The notes beneath the pieces were generated by a model, which ran no database searches, had not been told where the DNA came from, and saw nothing but the letters and a program-made list of their open reading frames with translations. A program made the position numbers and the translations under genes. Positions 27,202 through 35,441 of a DNA stretch of 64,000 nucleotides are shown here, one piece after another (within the stretch, counting starts at the first letter, position 1; the number at the start of each line of letters is the position of its first letter). Source of the DNA: Alphaproteobacteria bacterium UBA4588 (GTDB lineage Bacteria; Pseudomonadota; Alphaproteobacteria; Puniceispirillales; Puniceispirillaceae); assembly GCA_949529445.1 (NCBI GenBank), contig CATISA010000018.1, positions 28,444 to 92,443 of the forward strand. Direction: 5' to 3'.

Positions 27202-27359
27202 ATGTTGTTCGGGATGAAGTGATTAGAATAGTATGGTCCGGATAGTAAGACTGTGTGTATAGGTCGATAATGTCAATTTAGATTAATCTTAAAAACTATT
27301 GCGTAAATATCACATGCAGGATAAACAACCTTAAGTAAATATAGCGCTGTTGTTGATGG

Positions 27360-27374
27360 GCTAAGGACCTTAGC
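27360..27374 (+). promoter_or_regulatory. Palindrome covering the XRE regulator ribosome site
   Basis: GCTAAGGACCTTAGC is a perfect 7+1+7 dyad ending 2 bp before the ATG of the XRE regulator. The Shine-Dalgarno AAGGA (27363-27367) lies inside it, 9 nt from the start codon. It could be an autoregulatory operator or, as RNA, a weak block to ribosome entry. Confidence 0.5.
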
Positions 27375-27376
27375 GT

Positions 27377-27832
27377 ATGAGTGAAAATAAGCCAGATAAG
27401 AATTTTCGCGTTACGAATAACAATGCTGTTGATATGCATGTTGGTAAGCGGACCAGATTGCGCCGTACTCTTCTTGGAATGTCTCAGGAACAGCTGGGCG
27501 TTGAGTTGAGTATCACCTTTCAGCAAGTTCAGAAATATGAGCGAGGGGCGAACCGGATAAGCGCGTCTCGGTTGTGGGATATAAGCCAGATCCTTGATGT
27601 ACCAATTACTTATTTCTTTGAGGATATGACAGACGATGTGATGAAGTCATCGCCGCGTCGGATTAGTCGTGGTGGCGACCATGATTTGGAAGATGACTCC
27701 ATCCGTGACCCAATGGCACGACGTGAAACATTAGAACTTGTGCGTACTTATTATTCGATTACGCAGCCTAAAGTGCGTAAGCGTATTGCTGAGATGGTCA
27801 AGTCAATTGCCGCAACAATCAATGAAAGCTAG
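27377..27832 (+). CDS. XRE-family transcription regulator (PraR-like)
   Basis: A 151-residue DNA-binding protein with an N-terminal helix-turn-helix: VGKRTRLRRTLLGMSQEQL, then ITFQQVQKYERGANRISASR, then VPITYFFED. This is the layout of the alphaproteobacterial PraR/PhrR group, which regulates surface and biofilm traits in rhizobia. The C-terminus ends in an amphipathic helix (KVRKRIAEMVKSIAAT). It sits upstream of xseB-ispA-dxs on the same strand with a 90 bp gap. A palindrome overlaps its ribosome site. Confidence 0.88.
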   Translation: MSENKPDKNFRVTNNNAVDMHVGKRTRLRRTLLGMSQEQLGVELSITFQQVQKYERGANRISASRLWDISQILDVPITYFFEDMTDDVMKSSPRRISRGGDHDLEDDSIRDPMARRETLELVRTYYSITQPKVRKRIAEMVKSIAATINES

Positions 27833-27922
27833 ATAAGAAGAGAGCAGAGGCAAAAGCTTTTTTTATGCAAGGTGCCAGCGCTTATGATATCTTACTGAAA
27901 ATCTGATCAGAGGCGCATTAAA

Positions 27923-28180
27923 ATGTCTGACCCTAAATCAATACTTGAAACATTAACGTTTGAGCAGGCGCTTGGCGAGTTAGAAGCCATTGTTGAACAG
28001 CTTGAAAGAGGTGATGTGTCATTAGACACTGCCATTGATGCTTATGCCCGAGGTATGTCGCTTAAAGCCCATTGTCAGGCACGCCTCGAAGAAGCACGGC
28101 TGCGGGTTGAAAAAATTAAGGTTCCGAGTGGTGATGCCACGTCACCGACCTCTGCGCCATTTGATCCGGCCGAGATGTAA
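27923..28180 (+). CDS. xseB: Exodeoxyribonuclease VII small subunit
   Basis: An 85-residue coiled subunit of ExoVII, recognisable by LTFEQALGELEAIVEQLERG and the following SLDTAIDAYARGMSLK helix. It binds the large subunit XseA, which is not in this window. It lies 6 bp before ispA; the xseB-ispA-dxs arrangement is widely conserved in proteobacteria. Confidence 0.95.
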   Translation: MSDPKSILETLTFEQALGELEAIVEQLERGDVSLDTAIDAYARGMSLKAHCQARLEEARLRVEKIKVPSGDATSPTSAPFDPAEM

Positions 28181-28186
28181 CTGCAT

Positions 28187-29080
28187 ATGGCCGTTATCCC
28201 GTCAGCCGATGCCGTTCTGAGCGCCGATGCAGCAGGGGTGACGCGCTGGCTTGAGATGTATTTTCGTTCAATGAATGCGCCTGCGCCTGTTTTATCTGAG
28301 GCTATGTCTTATGCGGCGCTTAATGGCGGTAAGAGAGTGCGGGCCAGTCTTGTTCTATCAGCTGCGCGTCTTGCTGGGGATGCCCGCCTAGCTGAACCTG
28401 TGGCAGCCGCCCTTGAAATGGTTCATGCCTATTCTCTTGTCCATGATGATTTGCCAGCGATGGATGATGCAGACACACGGCGCGGGATGCCGGCAACCCA
28501 TATTGCCTTTGATGAAGCAATAGCAATTCTGGCAGGCGATGCTCTTCAAACAGAAGCTTTTTCCGTCTTAAGTACGAAATTGGACGATCTGCCTGCCGAT
28601 AGAATTCTGGCGCTCATCCGGATACTTGCTGATGCATCTGGCGTGCATGGCATGGCCGGCGGACAGATGCTAGACATACAGGCTGAGAAAATGGTCTCTG
28701 ACATGAACCGTACAAGAGCGATGCAGGAGCTCAAGACAGGCGCTCTTATCCGAAGTGCAGCGGTGATGGGAGTGATTGTTGGTGGCGGTGATGAAGCAAT
28801 GCAGAATAATATCGGGGATTATGCTAACAGACTAGGTTTTGCCTTTCAGATAGCAGATGATATACTTGATTACCGGTCGACCGGTGAAGTACTTGGCAAG
28901 CCGGTGGGGCGTGATGCGGAGCAAGAAAAAGCTAGCTTTGTCGTGCTGCTTGGCTTGGAGCAGGCAGAACAGAAGGCTGCTGAACTGATTGAAGAGGCCA
29001 TTGCCCTGCTAGCACCTTATGCAAGCCGGGCTGATGAGCTAAGAGCACTCGCCGCATTTTCGATTCATCGAAAATCGTAA
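28187..29080 (+). CDS. ispA: Farnesyl/geranyl diphosphate synthase
   Basis: Chain-elongating prenyl transferase making FPP from IPP and DMAPP. The first aspartate-rich motif is DDLPAMDDADTRRG and the second is ADDILDYRSTGEVLGK. Both carry the Mg-binding aspartates. At 297 residues it fits IspA rather than long-chain synthases. It is followed by dxs, so isoprenoid supply genes are clustered. Confidence 0.93.
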   Translation: MAVIPSADAVLSADAAGVTRWLEMYFRSMNAPAPVLSEAMSYAALNGGKRVRASLVLSAARLAGDARLAEPVAAALEMVHAYSLVHDDLPAMDDADTRRGMPATHIAFDEAIAILAGDALQTEAFSVLSTKLDDLPADRILALIRILADASGVHGMAGGQMLDIQAEKMVSDMNRTRAMQELKTGALIRSAAVMGVIVGGGDEAMQNNIGDYANRLGFAFQIADDILDYRSTGEVLGKPVGRDAEQEKASFVVLLGLEQAEQKAAELIEEAIALLAPYASRADELRALAAFSIHRKS

Positions 29081-29152
29081 CGAGCACGTAGAAAAAAAGG
29101 ACCTGTCAGATAGATGTTACGGGACACTGACAGACGCTAGGATTGTAAGATT

Positions 29153-31072
29153 GTGACACGGCCATCAACACCGCTTTTGGATACGATCACTGACGTAAAA
29201 GATGTACGCGCCATGCCTGAAGCATCGTTACACCAGCTCGCCGATGAATTGCGCGCTGATGTGATCTCAGCTGTGTCACAGACTGGTGGCCATCTTGGCG
29301 CTGGCTTAGGTGTAGTTGAGCTTACAGTTGCACTTCATCATGTTTTTGATACACCGCGTGATAGAGTGATTTGGGATGTTGGGCATCAGGCATATCCTCA
29401 CAAAATTCTGACGGGCAGACGCGGAGACATTACAACTTTGCGTCAGGCAGGCGGCTTATCCGGTTTTACGAAACGATCTGAATCTGAGTATGACCCATTT
29501 GGCGCGGGTCACTCCTCTACTTCTATTTCAGCTGGTCTTGGCATGGCGGTGGCCCGCGATCTTGATGGTCGAAATAATAATGTAATTGCGGTTATTGGCG
29601 ATGGCTCAATGAGCGCAGGTATGGCGTTTGAAGCGCTGAACAACGCTGGGGCTATGAAATCTAATTTAATTGTGATTCTGAATGATAATGACATGTCGAT
29701 TGCGCCGCCTGTTGGCGCTATGTCCGCTTATTTATCGGAACTTATTTCATCACGTCCATTTCATTCTATCCGCGGATTGGTAAAGGAAGTTGCCAGCCGG
29801 TTTCCGGCCGAAGTGGAACGCACAGCAAAGCGGGCAAAAAATCTTGCACGTGATATTGTCAGTGGTCATTCATTATTTAGTGAGCTAGGATTTTTCCATA
29901 TAGGTCCAATTGATGGCCATGATTTAGACCATTTACTGCCAGTCTTAAAAAATTTACGGGATGGTGAAATTAATGGGCCTGTTCTAGTTCATGTCGTAAC
30001 CGAAAAAGGCAAAGGCCATCCGTTCTCTGGCCCATCTGTTGAAAAATATCATGCCGTACCGAAATTTGATGTCATTACTGGAGAACAGATAAAGGCATCC
30101 GGAAATAAGCCATCCTTTACATCTGTTTTTGCTGACACACTTGTGAGACTTGCCGAGCGTGACCCTAAGATTGTTGCAATTACAGCTGCGATGCCATCTG
30201 GTACTGGGCTTGATAAAATGATGAAAGCCTGTCCGGGCAGAGTATTTGATGTTGGGATTGCCGAGCAGCATGCGGTGACGTTCGCAGCAGGTCTTGCAAC
30301 CGAGGGCTTCAGGCCCTTTGCGGCGATTTATTCTACCTTTCTACAGCGTGGCTATGACCAGCTTGTGCATGATGTAGCAGTGCAGAATCTACCTGTTCGT
30401 TTTGCAATAGACAGAGCAGGTCTTGTCGGCGCGGATGGGGCAACACATGCTGGTGTCTTTGATCTTGCCTACCTATCATGCCTTCCTAACATGGTGATTG
30501 CCTGCCCGGCTGATGAGGCTGAACTGGTTCATATGACAACAACACTTGCAGCATACGATGGGGGGCCAAGTGCTGTTCGCTATCCACGCGGCTCTGGCAC
30601 GGGTGTAGACCTTCCTCTTGAGGGTGATATTTTGACTCTTGGCCAAGGGCGCATTCTTAGCCAAGGACAGGATATTGCCCTGCTCAGCCTTGGTACCATG
30701 CTAAGTGTTGCCGAAGAGGTGGCTAACAGGTTAGCTGATGATGGCATATCGGTTACGCTTGCCGATGCACGATTTGCCAAGCCGTTTGATACAGAGATGC
30801 TGCGCTCTCTTGCTAGCACTCATCCGGCGATGCTGATTATTGAAGAAGGAAGTTCAGGCGGATTTTCTGCACTTGTGATGCAATTTCTTGCCAATGAAGG
30901 GCTGATGGATGACGGGCTAAGTGTTCGGGTCGCAACATTGCCGGATAGTTTTATTGATCATGCTGAACGTGGCCGCCAGCTCTCAGAGTGCGGTCTAGAT
31001 GTAACTACATTATATGAGCGGGCAACTATTTTATGTGCGACAGCCGCTAGTCCTGCTGCCAAGAGACGTTAG
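29153..31072 (+). CDS. dxs: 1-deoxy-D-xylulose-5-phosphate synthase
   Basis: Thiamine-diphosphate enzyme that condenses pyruvate and glyceraldehyde 3-phosphate in the first step of the MEP pathway. Hallmarks are [16 protein letters not shown], the ThDP/Mg motif [18 protein letters not shown], and [15 protein letters not shown] in the pyrimidine domain. A GTG start at 29153 gives 639 residues, a normal length. It is 3 bp from tlyA. Confidence 0.95.
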   Translation: MTRPSTPLLDTITDVKDVRAMPEASLHQLADELRADVISAVSQTGGHLGAGLGVVELTVALHHVFDTPRDRVIWDVGHQAYPHKILTGRRGDITTLRQAGGLSGFTKRSESEYDPFGAGHSSTSISAGLGMAVARDLDGRNNNVIAVIGDGSMSAGMAFEALNNAGAMKSNLIVILNDNDMSIAPPVGAMSAYLSELISSRPFHSIRGLVKEVASRFPAEVERTAKRAKNLARDIVSGHSLFSELGFFHIGPIDGHDLDHLLPVLKNLRDGEINGPVLVHVVTEKGKGHPFSGPSVEKYHAVPKFDVITGEQIKASGNKPSFTSVFADTLVRLAERDPKIVAITAAMPSGTGLDKMMKACPGRVFDVGIAEQHAVTFAAGLATEGFRPFAAIYSTFLQRGYDQLVHDVAVQNLPVRFAIDRAGLVGADGATHAGVFDLAYLSCLPNMVIACPADEAELVHMTTTLAAYDGGPSAVRYPRGSGTGVDLPLEGDILTLGQGRILSQGQDIALLSLGTMLSVAEEVANRLADDGISVTLADARFAKPFDTEMLRSLASTHPAMLIIEEGSSGGFSALVMQFLANEGLMDDGLSVRVATLPDSFIDHAERGRQLSECGLDVTTLYERATILCATAASPAAKRR

Positions 31073-31075
31073 CCC

Positions 31076-31822
31076 ATGCGCAAGCGCGCTGATGTTAGTC
31101 TTGTTGAACGTGGGCTGGCACCAAGCCGTGAAAAAGCACGAGCTTTGATTAAAGAGGGTGCTGTCAGTCTTTGTGATGTTCCTATCGTAAAACCGGGTCA
31201 GCTGATTGCCCCTGATGCCTCTCTTAAAATTACAGGCGACCTGCTGCGGTGGGCATCACGCGGCGCCTTAAAACTCCTTGCTGCTCTGGAAGCCTTTCCG
31301 CAAATTGATGTTAACGGCCGGATAGCTGCTGATATTGGCGCGAGTACGGGCGGTTTCTGCGATGTGCTTCTAAGCCGCGGTATTCAACATATCTATGCGG
31401 TTGATGTTGGGCACGGACAGCTTGATTCTAAACTGGCGCGGCATACTCGGATCACGAATCTTGAGCGCACAAATGCGCGCGATATAACAGCATCAGTCAT
31501 ACCAGAGCTCTTGCAGATCATTACCTGCGATGTGTCGTTCATATCAGTGCAGAAGGCTCTTCCTGCTGTGCTGTCATTGGCAGAATCTGGATGCTGGCTT
31601 ATCACGCTGGTCAAACCTCAATTCGAAGCAGGGCGTGCTGCTTTAGGCAAGAGTGGTGTGGTAAAAAATGAGGCAGACAGACAACGTTGCCTCAACGCAG
31701 TCAGCTTGTTTCTATCAGATAAGATGGGATGGCAGATTGAAGGTCATATTACATCACCCGTTATTGGCCCAGAAGGAAATCATGAATTTCTGCTAGTGGC
31801 TCGATATCTGCCGTCAGCTTAG
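31076..31822 (+). CDS. TlyA-family rRNA 2'-O-methyltransferase
   Basis: A 248-residue protein with an N-terminal S4 domain (RADVSLVERGLAPSREKA) and an FtsJ-like SAM domain (IAADIGASTGGFCDVLL, then YAVDVGHGQL). Mycobacterial TlyA methylates 16S and 23S rRNA cytidines. Older annotations call the family hemolysin, but nothing here suggests lysis. It is the last gene after dxs and converges on aroC with a 12 bp gap. Confidence 0.9.
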   Translation: MRKRADVSLVERGLAPSREKARALIKEGAVSLCDVPIVKPGQLIAPDASLKITGDLLRWASRGALKLLAALEAFPQIDVNGRIAADIGASTGGFCDVLLSRGIQHIYAVDVGHGQLDSKLARHTRITNLERTNARDITASVIPELLQIITCDVSFISVQKALPAVLSLAESGCWLITLVKPQFEAGRAALGKSGVVKNEADRQRCLNAVSLFLSDKMGWQIEGHITSPVIGPEGNHEFLLVARYLPSA

Positions 31823-31834
31823 CCTGCGCGTAGG

Positions 31835-32923
31835 TTAGAATAATGTTGTTTGGGCTTGGTGGCGCATCATCTGATCAAGCAAAACAATTGCCATCATCGC
31901 TTCAACAACCGGTACACCGCGAATGCCAACACAAGGGTCATGCCGTCCTTTGGTCACGACCTCAACCTCATTTCCCTTGCGGTCAATGGATGTGCGCGGG
32001 GTAAGGATAGATGAGGTTGGCTTAATCGCAATCCGCGCTGTGATCGGCTGCCCTGTTGAGATGCCACCTAGAATGCCGCCCGCGTGATTCGAGGTAAATT
32101 CAGGACCGTCTTGCCCGGTACGCATCTCATCACCTGCTTCTATTCCCGGTAAGGATGACAGGCCAAATCCAGAACCAATCTCAACACCTTTGGCTGCATT
32201 AATTCCCATCATGGCAGATGCTATTTCAGCATCAAGCTTGCCATAGATGGGTTGCCCAAGTCCGGCGGGAATTCCTGTTGCAACAACTTCTAAGATTGCG
32301 CCTGCGGATGAACCAGACTTTCGGACGTCATCAAGATAGGCCTCCCATTCTTGTGCTGTGATAGAATCACCGCAGAAAAAGGGATTATTATCAATCTCAT
32401 CAGCAGAAAAACGACTTGGGTCGATGGCGTGTGGACCAATTTGAATGACAGAGGCCCGGATGCAAAACGCTTCACCTAGAATATGTTTTAAAGCAATATC
32501 AGCAATGGCCCCAGCGGCAACACGCATCGCTGTTTCGCGCGCAGATGAACGCCCACCGCCGCGATGATCACGAATGCCGTATTTTTCTTGATAGGTGTAA
32601 TCAGCGTGGCCCGGCCGAAACTGGTGAGCAATTTCACCATAATCTTTTGAGCGCTGATCAGTATTACGGATCAAAAGCCCGATAGGTGTTCCAGTTGTAT
32701 GTCCTTCATAGGTGCCAGACAGAATTTCCACTTCATCTGCTTCGCGCCTCTGGGTAACAAACCGGTTTTGACCTGGCTTGCGTCTATCAAGATAGGGCTG
32801 AATATCTTCGGCGCTGAGCGGTAAGCGTGGCGGCACGCCATCTACCACACAGCCAATAGCTGGTCCATGGCTTTCACCAAAGCTAGTAAATGAAAAAAGG
32901 TTGCCGAAGGTATTGTCTGTCAT
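31835..32923 (-). CDS. aroC: Chorismate synthase
   Basis: Makes chorismate from EPSP with reduced FMN, the last shikimate step. The signatures [19 protein letters not shown] near the N-terminus, [19 protein letters not shown] in the middle and a [18 protein letters not shown] segment near the C-terminus are all present. The length of 362 residues is standard. It follows fabI on the same strand with a 21 bp gap. Confidence 0.96.
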   Translation of the reverse strand: MTDNTFGNLFSFTSFGESHGPAIGCVVDGVPPRLPLSAEDIQPYLDRRKPGQNRFVTQRREADEVEILSGTYEGHTTGTPIGLLIRNTDQRSKDYGEIAHQFRPGHADYTYQEKYGIRDHRGGGRSSARETAMRVAAGAIADIALKHILGEAFCIRASVIQIGPHAIDPSRFSADEIDNNPFFCGDSITAQEWEAYLDDVRKSGSSAGAILEVVATGIPAGLGQPIYGKLDAEIASAMMGINAAKGVEIGSGFGLSSLPGIEAGDEMRTGQDGPEFTSNHAGGILGGISTGQPITARIAIKPTSSILTPRTSIDRKGNEVEVVTKGRHDPCVGIRGVPVVEAMMAIVLLDQMMRHQAQTTLF

Positions 32924-32944
32924 AGCTATCTGTTATGTTGCCAA

Positions 32945-33766
32945 TTACACAGTTGTGATGTCTGGCGCATCAACAGCTTTCATGCCGACAACATGATAAC
33001 CACAATCAACATGATGTGTTTCACCAGACACACCTGATGACAGATCGGAAAGCAGATACATACCAGCACCGCCAACATCATCAAGGGTTACGTTACGTTT
33101 CAGTGGTGAGTTATATTCATTCCATTTCAGGATATAGCGGAAATCACCAATGCCAGAGGCGGCAAGTGTTTTCATTGGTCCAGCAGACAAGCCATTTACC
33201 CGGATATTCTTGCCCCCAAGGTCGACAGCAAGATAGCGAACTGAGGCTTCAAGAGCAGCCTTTGCAACGCCCATCACGTTATAATGCGGCATCACCCGCT
33301 CAGCACCATAATAAGTAAGGGTGATCATTGAGCCTCCATCAGTCATTAATTCTGCAGCACGGCGCGCGAGGGCTGTAAAGGAATATACCGAGATATCCAT
33401 TGTACGCTGGAAGTTATCACGTGTTGTATCAACATAGTCTCCCTTCAGCTCCTCTTTGTCTGAATAGGCGATAGCATGGACGATAAAATCAATGCTGCCC
33501 CACGTCTTTTTTAACTCGTCAAAGATGGCATCCATAGAGGCTTCATCTGTAACATCGCACGGCATGACAAGAGAGCTTCCAATAGAGGCAGCAAGCGGCT
33601 CAACACGTTTTTTTAACGCATCGCCTTGATACGTAAAGGCAAGCTCAGCCCCTTGGGCAGCCGCCGCCGCCGATATGCCCCATGCAATTGACCGTTCATT
33701 TGCAACACCCATCACAAGTCCGCGTTTTCCAGCCATGATGCCAGATACGTCAGCGACACTATTCAT
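32945..33766 (-). CDS. fabI: Enoyl-ACP reductase FabI
   Basis: NADH-dependent reductase of fatty-acid elongation, of short-chain dehydrogenase fold. The FabI-type cofactor loop is GVANERSIAWGI and the catalytic Tyr-x6-Lys lies in YNVMGVAKAALEASV. I chose the ATG at 33766 (273 residues), which has GAGGG just upstream. The longer frame to 33817 adds residues not found in the family. Confidence 0.94.
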   Translation of the reverse strand: MNSVADVSGIMAGKRGLVMGVANERSIAWGISAAAAAQGAELAFTYQGDALKKRVEPLAASIGSSLVMPCDVTDEASMDAIFDELKKTWGSIDFIVHAIAYSDKEELKGDYVDTTRDNFQRTMDISVYSFTALARRAAELMTDGGSMITLTYYGAERVMPHYNVMGVAKAALEASVRYLAVDLGGKNIRVNGLSAGPMKTLAASGIGDFRYILKWNEYNSPLKRNVTLDDVGGAGMYLLSDLSSGVSGETHHVDCGYHVVGMKAVDAPDITTV

Positions 33767-33877
33767 GAATCCCTCGTTATTTTTATGAAGAAGAACAGAA
33801 AAATTTCTGCTCCCCACTATATCAAAGTGAGGGTTTTGTGCAAGTAATCACAGCATTTAGGGTGATAAGAATATCCG

Positions 33878-34432
33878 CTATTTGATGGTATAGGTGACTG
33901 TCTTGCGGATTTCGATACGCTCTCCAACAGACAGAGGCTGTGAATGTTCTATCATCAGAATTCTGTCATCAGCTTCTATCTGCACGCGATAGCCAGTAAT
34001 TTTTTCAACAATTTCTTCGAGAACAACTCGCTGGGTTGTGCATACCTCTTGTTGACGATAGCCAATAATTTCACCGTTTTCAGCACCATCTTTGGCTTTT
34101 TTGCGGCCAACAAGGGCGCCTGCGACCGCGCCAACAGACCCGGCACCGTTACTATCGGATAGTTTGTTGCCAATGGCGCTACCTAAAAGGCCGCCAAGCA
34201 ACATGGAGCCAATTTCGTTACTTTCTTTTCCTTCGGCATATAAAGGCACATCTTTAATCTGGCATTGCTTCTCATTTGTAGGTGTTTTGCGGACATAAGA
34301 CGACGTCACCGTGTCTACCTTCGTTACTGTACCAAGAACTGAGTCAATCCGTGTTTCTGCATGAACAAAACTTGTTAAGCTAACAACACTCACAAGAGCG
34401 GCAATCGTTCCAAAAATAAATGTGATATGCAT
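33878..34432 (-). CDS. Exported glycine-zipper 2TM-domain protein
   Basis: A 184-residue envelope protein. A signal peptide of about 25 residues ends near SFVHA, and a central glycine zipper (MLLGGLLGSAIGNKL, then GSVGAVAGALVGRKKAKDG) is typical of the 17-kDa-antigen-like/2TM group. The C-terminal beta-rich part includes GYRVQIEADDRIL. I start at the ATG at 34432, with GGGAG upstream; the frame runs open much further 5' but without a signal peptide there. Function is unknown. It is divergent from pdxH. Confidence 0.78.
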   Translation of the reverse strand: MHITFIFGTIAALVSVVSLTSFVHAETRIDSVLGTVTKVDTVTSSYVRKTPTNEKQCQIKDVPLYAEGKESNEIGSMLLGGLLGSAIGNKLSDSNGAGSVGAVAGALVGRKKAKDGAENGEIIGYRQQEVCTTQRVVLEEIVEKITGYRVQIEADDRILMIEHSQPLSVGERIEIRKTVTYTIK

Positions 34433-34631
34433 GGTCTGTGACTCCCAGAATGGTGTAAATTCTATCAATCTATTTATAAGGCTATGATAAAATTTTGGCA
34501 AATTTATGGCGGTGCGTCTTATCATGGATAGGATGCCTGCGCAGCTCTTGTTCTTATCGATAATCTGCCTATCTTTATAATGAGAAGGCCACCTAAGCTT
34601 GAAAAAAAAGCTCTTTTTGCAAAAGGTATAG

Positions 34632-35273
34632 ATGACTATGACGACAGACAATAAATCAGCTTCATCGCTCGCAACCCCGCTTGGCATGGATCGTCTTTCT
34701 GAAAATCCCTACGCTCTTTTTGCCCGCTGGTTTGATGAGGCAAAGGCGGCTGAAATCAACGACCCAGATGCCATGGCGCTTGCAAGTGTAGATGAACGTG
34801 GGATGCCCTCAGTGCGTATGGTGTTGCTAAAGGAATGGTCTGAAGAAGGATTTGTTTTTTATACCAATTATGAAAGCCGCAAATCAGCAGAATTATTGAT
34901 GACAGGAAAAGCTGCTTTTGTGATGCACTGGAAGTCGCTGCGCCGACAGGTTCGTGTTGTTGGACCCGTGGAGCAGGTACCTGCCGCCCAGAGTGATGCC
35001 TATTATAATTCCCGCCCCTATGGTAGCCGCATCGGTGCATGGGCGTCTATTCAGTCGCGTCCACTTGAAACACGCCAGGAGCTTTTAGATAGAGTGGCTG
35101 AGCTTGAAGCAACCTATCCTGAAAATCCGCCGCGTCCGCCACATTGGGGAGGCTTTATCATTCGCCCTGATGAAATCGAATTATGGTCTGATGGTGAGTT
35201 CAGGCTCCATGACCGGTTTCGCTTTACCCGGAATGAAGCCAGAGACTGGCAGCCAGACCGTCTCTACCCCTAA
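34632..35273 (+). CDS. pdxH: Pyridoxamine 5'-phosphate oxidase
   Basis: FMN enzyme that oxidises PNP and PMP to pyridoxal 5'-phosphate. Family hallmarks include MALASVDERGMPSVRMVLLK, a FYTNYESRKSAEL FMN-binding stretch, and the C-terminal WSDGEFRLHDRFRF. The 213 residues match expectation. An AAAAGG precedes the ATG by about 8 nt. PLP is a cofactor for many amino-acid enzymes but there is no clear link to the neighbours. Confidence 0.95.
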   Translation: MTMTTDNKSASSLATPLGMDRLSENPYALFARWFDEAKAAEINDPDAMALASVDERGMPSVRMVLLKEWSEEGFVFYTNYESRKSAELLMTGKAAFVMHWKSLRRQVRVVGPVEQVPAAQSDAYYNSRPYGSRIGAWASIQSRPLETRQELLDRVAELEATYPENPPRPPHWGGFIIRPDEIELWSDGEFRLHDRFRFTRNEARDWQPDRLYP

Positions 35274-35366
35274 TTTTTTCTTCGCTTGTTGTTTTTGCTA
35301 AAACTCGGTCGCATGTGAACAGATTTTTGGCCATAAAACTGATATGAAACGGAGATAAATTCAGCC

Positions 35367-35441
35367 ATGAGTGCGGCGACTGACCTGTTTAGTGAGGCCC
35401 ATTCATCATCTGGTGTAAAAGGTATGGGAATTAAGGGATGA
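35367..35441 (+). CDS. Possible 24-residue upstream ORF coupled to the DMGDH-like gene
   Basis: The ATG at 35367 opens a 24-codon frame (MSAATDLFSEAHSSSGVKGM...) whose TGA overlaps the ATG of the next gene as ATGA. A GGAG lies about 12 nt upstream of its start. The overlap would suit translational coupling, but the peptide resembles nothing I know and could be chance. Confidence 0.3.
   Translation: MSAATDLFSEAHSSSGVKGMGIKG

Noticed and set aside
31076..31822. Hemolysin gene
   Set aside because: The protein has S4 and FtsJ-like methyltransferase domains; the hemolysin label for TlyA is historical.
33878..34687. Long 269-codon version of the glycine-zipper protein
   Set aside because: The extra N-terminal residues overlap pdxH antisense, and the signal peptide begins at the ATG at 34432.
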